Below, piece by piece: positions 63,243 to 64,000 of a stretch of DNA of 64,000 bases. A program made the translations under genes and the position numbers. The notes below the pieces were generated by a model. That model worked only from the letters and a program-made list of their open reading frames with translations. It made no database searches and was not told where the DNA came from. Source of the stretch: Veillonella denticariosi JCM 15641 (lineage in GTDB: Bacteria; Bacillota; Negativicutes; Veillonellales; Veillonellaceae); the NCBI RefSeq assembly GCF_002959855.1, contig NZ_PPDB01000007.1:310001-374000 (forward strand). Reading direction: 5' to 3'. How positions within the stretch are numbered: position 1 is the first letter of the stretch; each line of letters starts with the position of its first letter.

Positions 63243-64000
63243 CTATTCTTTTACCCAGCCTACAATTGATTTTATAGGCTCAAAACTTTTCCGATGAAGC
63301 GGTGTCACCCCTTGCTGTTCCACGGCTTCTTTGTGCAGTTCAGTATAATAACCCTTGTGAATACCGAAACCATACCCCGGGTATTCCTCGTCTAAACGCT
63401 TCATATACCGATCGCGTGTAACCTTTGCAATAATCGATGCGGCCGCAATATTGGCGCTCTTGCTGTCCCCTTTGATAATAGACTCTACGGGAACAGTTAA
63501 GTCAGGCAACTTCATGGCATCGACCACTACGGCCTCGGCCGGTACCGATAATGTACGAACAGCTTCATACATGGCCTGCCGGGTCGCTTCGTAAATATTG
63601 AGTTCATCAATCTTTTCCGGACCATAAGAAACACAGCTTATCGCCACAGCTTCTTTCGTGATGATATCATATAAAGCCTCTCGTTTCTCTTCGGTTAACT
63701 TTTTCGAATCATTAAGGCCGGGAATAAGTGTCATCGGCGGCAATATGACCGCCGCTACCGTCACAGGTCCCGCTATGGGCCCACGTCCGACCTCATCCAC
63801 ACCGGCAACATGATATAAATCCTGATCATAGAATATGCCTTCATAATCATACATTCCCATAAGACGTTGCTGTTCTTTCAGCTCTTTTTCCTGACGCTTA
63901 ATATAAGCCGCGGCCAACTTCTGCACGAAACTGCGTGAATCCGCTTGAGCTAGCGGTAAAATATCCAAGGCTTTATCTGTTTCAAAAAGTGCCTTAATAT
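63243..64000 (-). CDS. rnhB: Ribonuclease HII, truncated by the window edge
   Basis: Removes RNA from RNA-DNA hybrids and ribonucleotides from DNA. The catalytic motif AGVDEVGRGPIAGP, the NDSKKLTEEKRE segment and the later catalytic VVDAMKLPD and STKV-type SIIAKVTRDRY are intact. The reading frame continues past the putative TTG start at 63968 as IKALFETDKAL to the edge at 64000. This matches the IKxLL-type N-terminal extension of Bacillus RnhB, so the true start lies outside the window. Confidence 0.95.
   Translation of the reverse strand, partial: IKALFETDKALDILPLAQADSRSFVQKLAAAYIKRQEKELKEQQRLMGMYDYEGIFYDQDLYHVAGVDEVGRGPIAGPVTVAAVILPPMTLIPGLNDSKKLTEEKREALYDIITKEAVAISCVSYGPEKIDELNIYEATRQAMYEAVRTLSVPAEAVVVDAMKLPDLTVPVESIIKGDSKSANIAAASIIAKVTRDRYMKRLDEEYPGYGFGIHKGYYTELHKEAVEQQGVTPLHRKSFEPIKSIVGWVKE

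Overview
This 64 kb window looks like ordinary chromosome from a low-GC, Firmicutes-lineage bacterium. Class Negativicutes, probably Veillonella or a close relative, fits best, but that is an inference: no 16S rRNA or other marker gene is present. The supporting signs are a PolC-type replicative polymerase, a nusB-xseAB-ispA-tlyA-nadK-argR-recN block, lexA divergent from a small LysM gene, hslVU beside trmFO-topA-dprA-comM, strong AGGAGG ribosome binding sites, and lysine and FMN riboswitches of the Firmicutes type. No rRNA, tRNA, CRISPR array, insertion sequence or prophage was recognised.

Layout. 1-10.5 kb (+): a phosphatase and RsuA, an Xaa-Pro peptidase, EF-P, two Asp23/Gls24 proteins, NusB, a TsaD-like paralogue, exonuclease VII, farnesyl diphosphate synthase, TlyA, NAD kinase and a YtqB-like methyltransferase. 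10.6-12.9 kb: argR-recN. 12.9-16 kb: a lysine riboswitch controlling dapB-asd-dapA. 16-18.5 kb: panD, panC and a BASS-family transporter. 18.7-21.1 kb: an SOS module (lexA, a four-copy 25-bp tandem repeat, three LexA-type boxes, a YneA-like LysM protein) followed by a lone tyrosine recombinase. 21.2-27.7 kb: VanW-family and PAP2 envelope genes, an unrecognised 49-residue ORF with its own promoter and terminator, a DUF1848/HAD/DUF4241 set and a methyltransferase. 27.8-32.4 kb (-): salvage of methylthioadenosine and S-adenosylhomocysteine (mtnP, mtnA, ahcY, mtaD). 32.5-37.2 kb (-): hslO, then ribD-ribE-ribBA-ribH behind an FMN riboswitch. 37.4-39.1 kb: poxB. 39.2-47 kb (-): PolC, HolA, ComEC, ComEA. 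47-54 kb: an M29 aminopeptidase, dCMP deaminase, LeuS, a GH18 protein and Lgt. 54-64 kb (-): hslU, hslV, trmFO, topA, dprA, comM, yraN, rnhB; rnhB runs off the window.

How the parts fit together. Several complete pathways are visible: lysine/diaminopimelate synthesis, riboflavin synthesis, and late pantothenate synthesis paired with a possible precursor importer. DNA uptake and processing genes (comEA, comEC, comEB-like, dprA, comM) suggest natural competence. SOS control appears to link LexA to a small envelope LysM protein, as in the Bacillus lexA-yneA pair.

The most unusual signals are: PolC without the internal proofreading exonuclease; the tandem repeat in the lexA promoter region, whose 25-bp period places promoter-like hexamers 17 bp apart; the 49-residue ORF unit; a PoxB very similar to the enterobacterial enzyme; and an hslVU cluster with no codV/xerC or codY while an unrelated-looking recombinase sits beside the SOS module.
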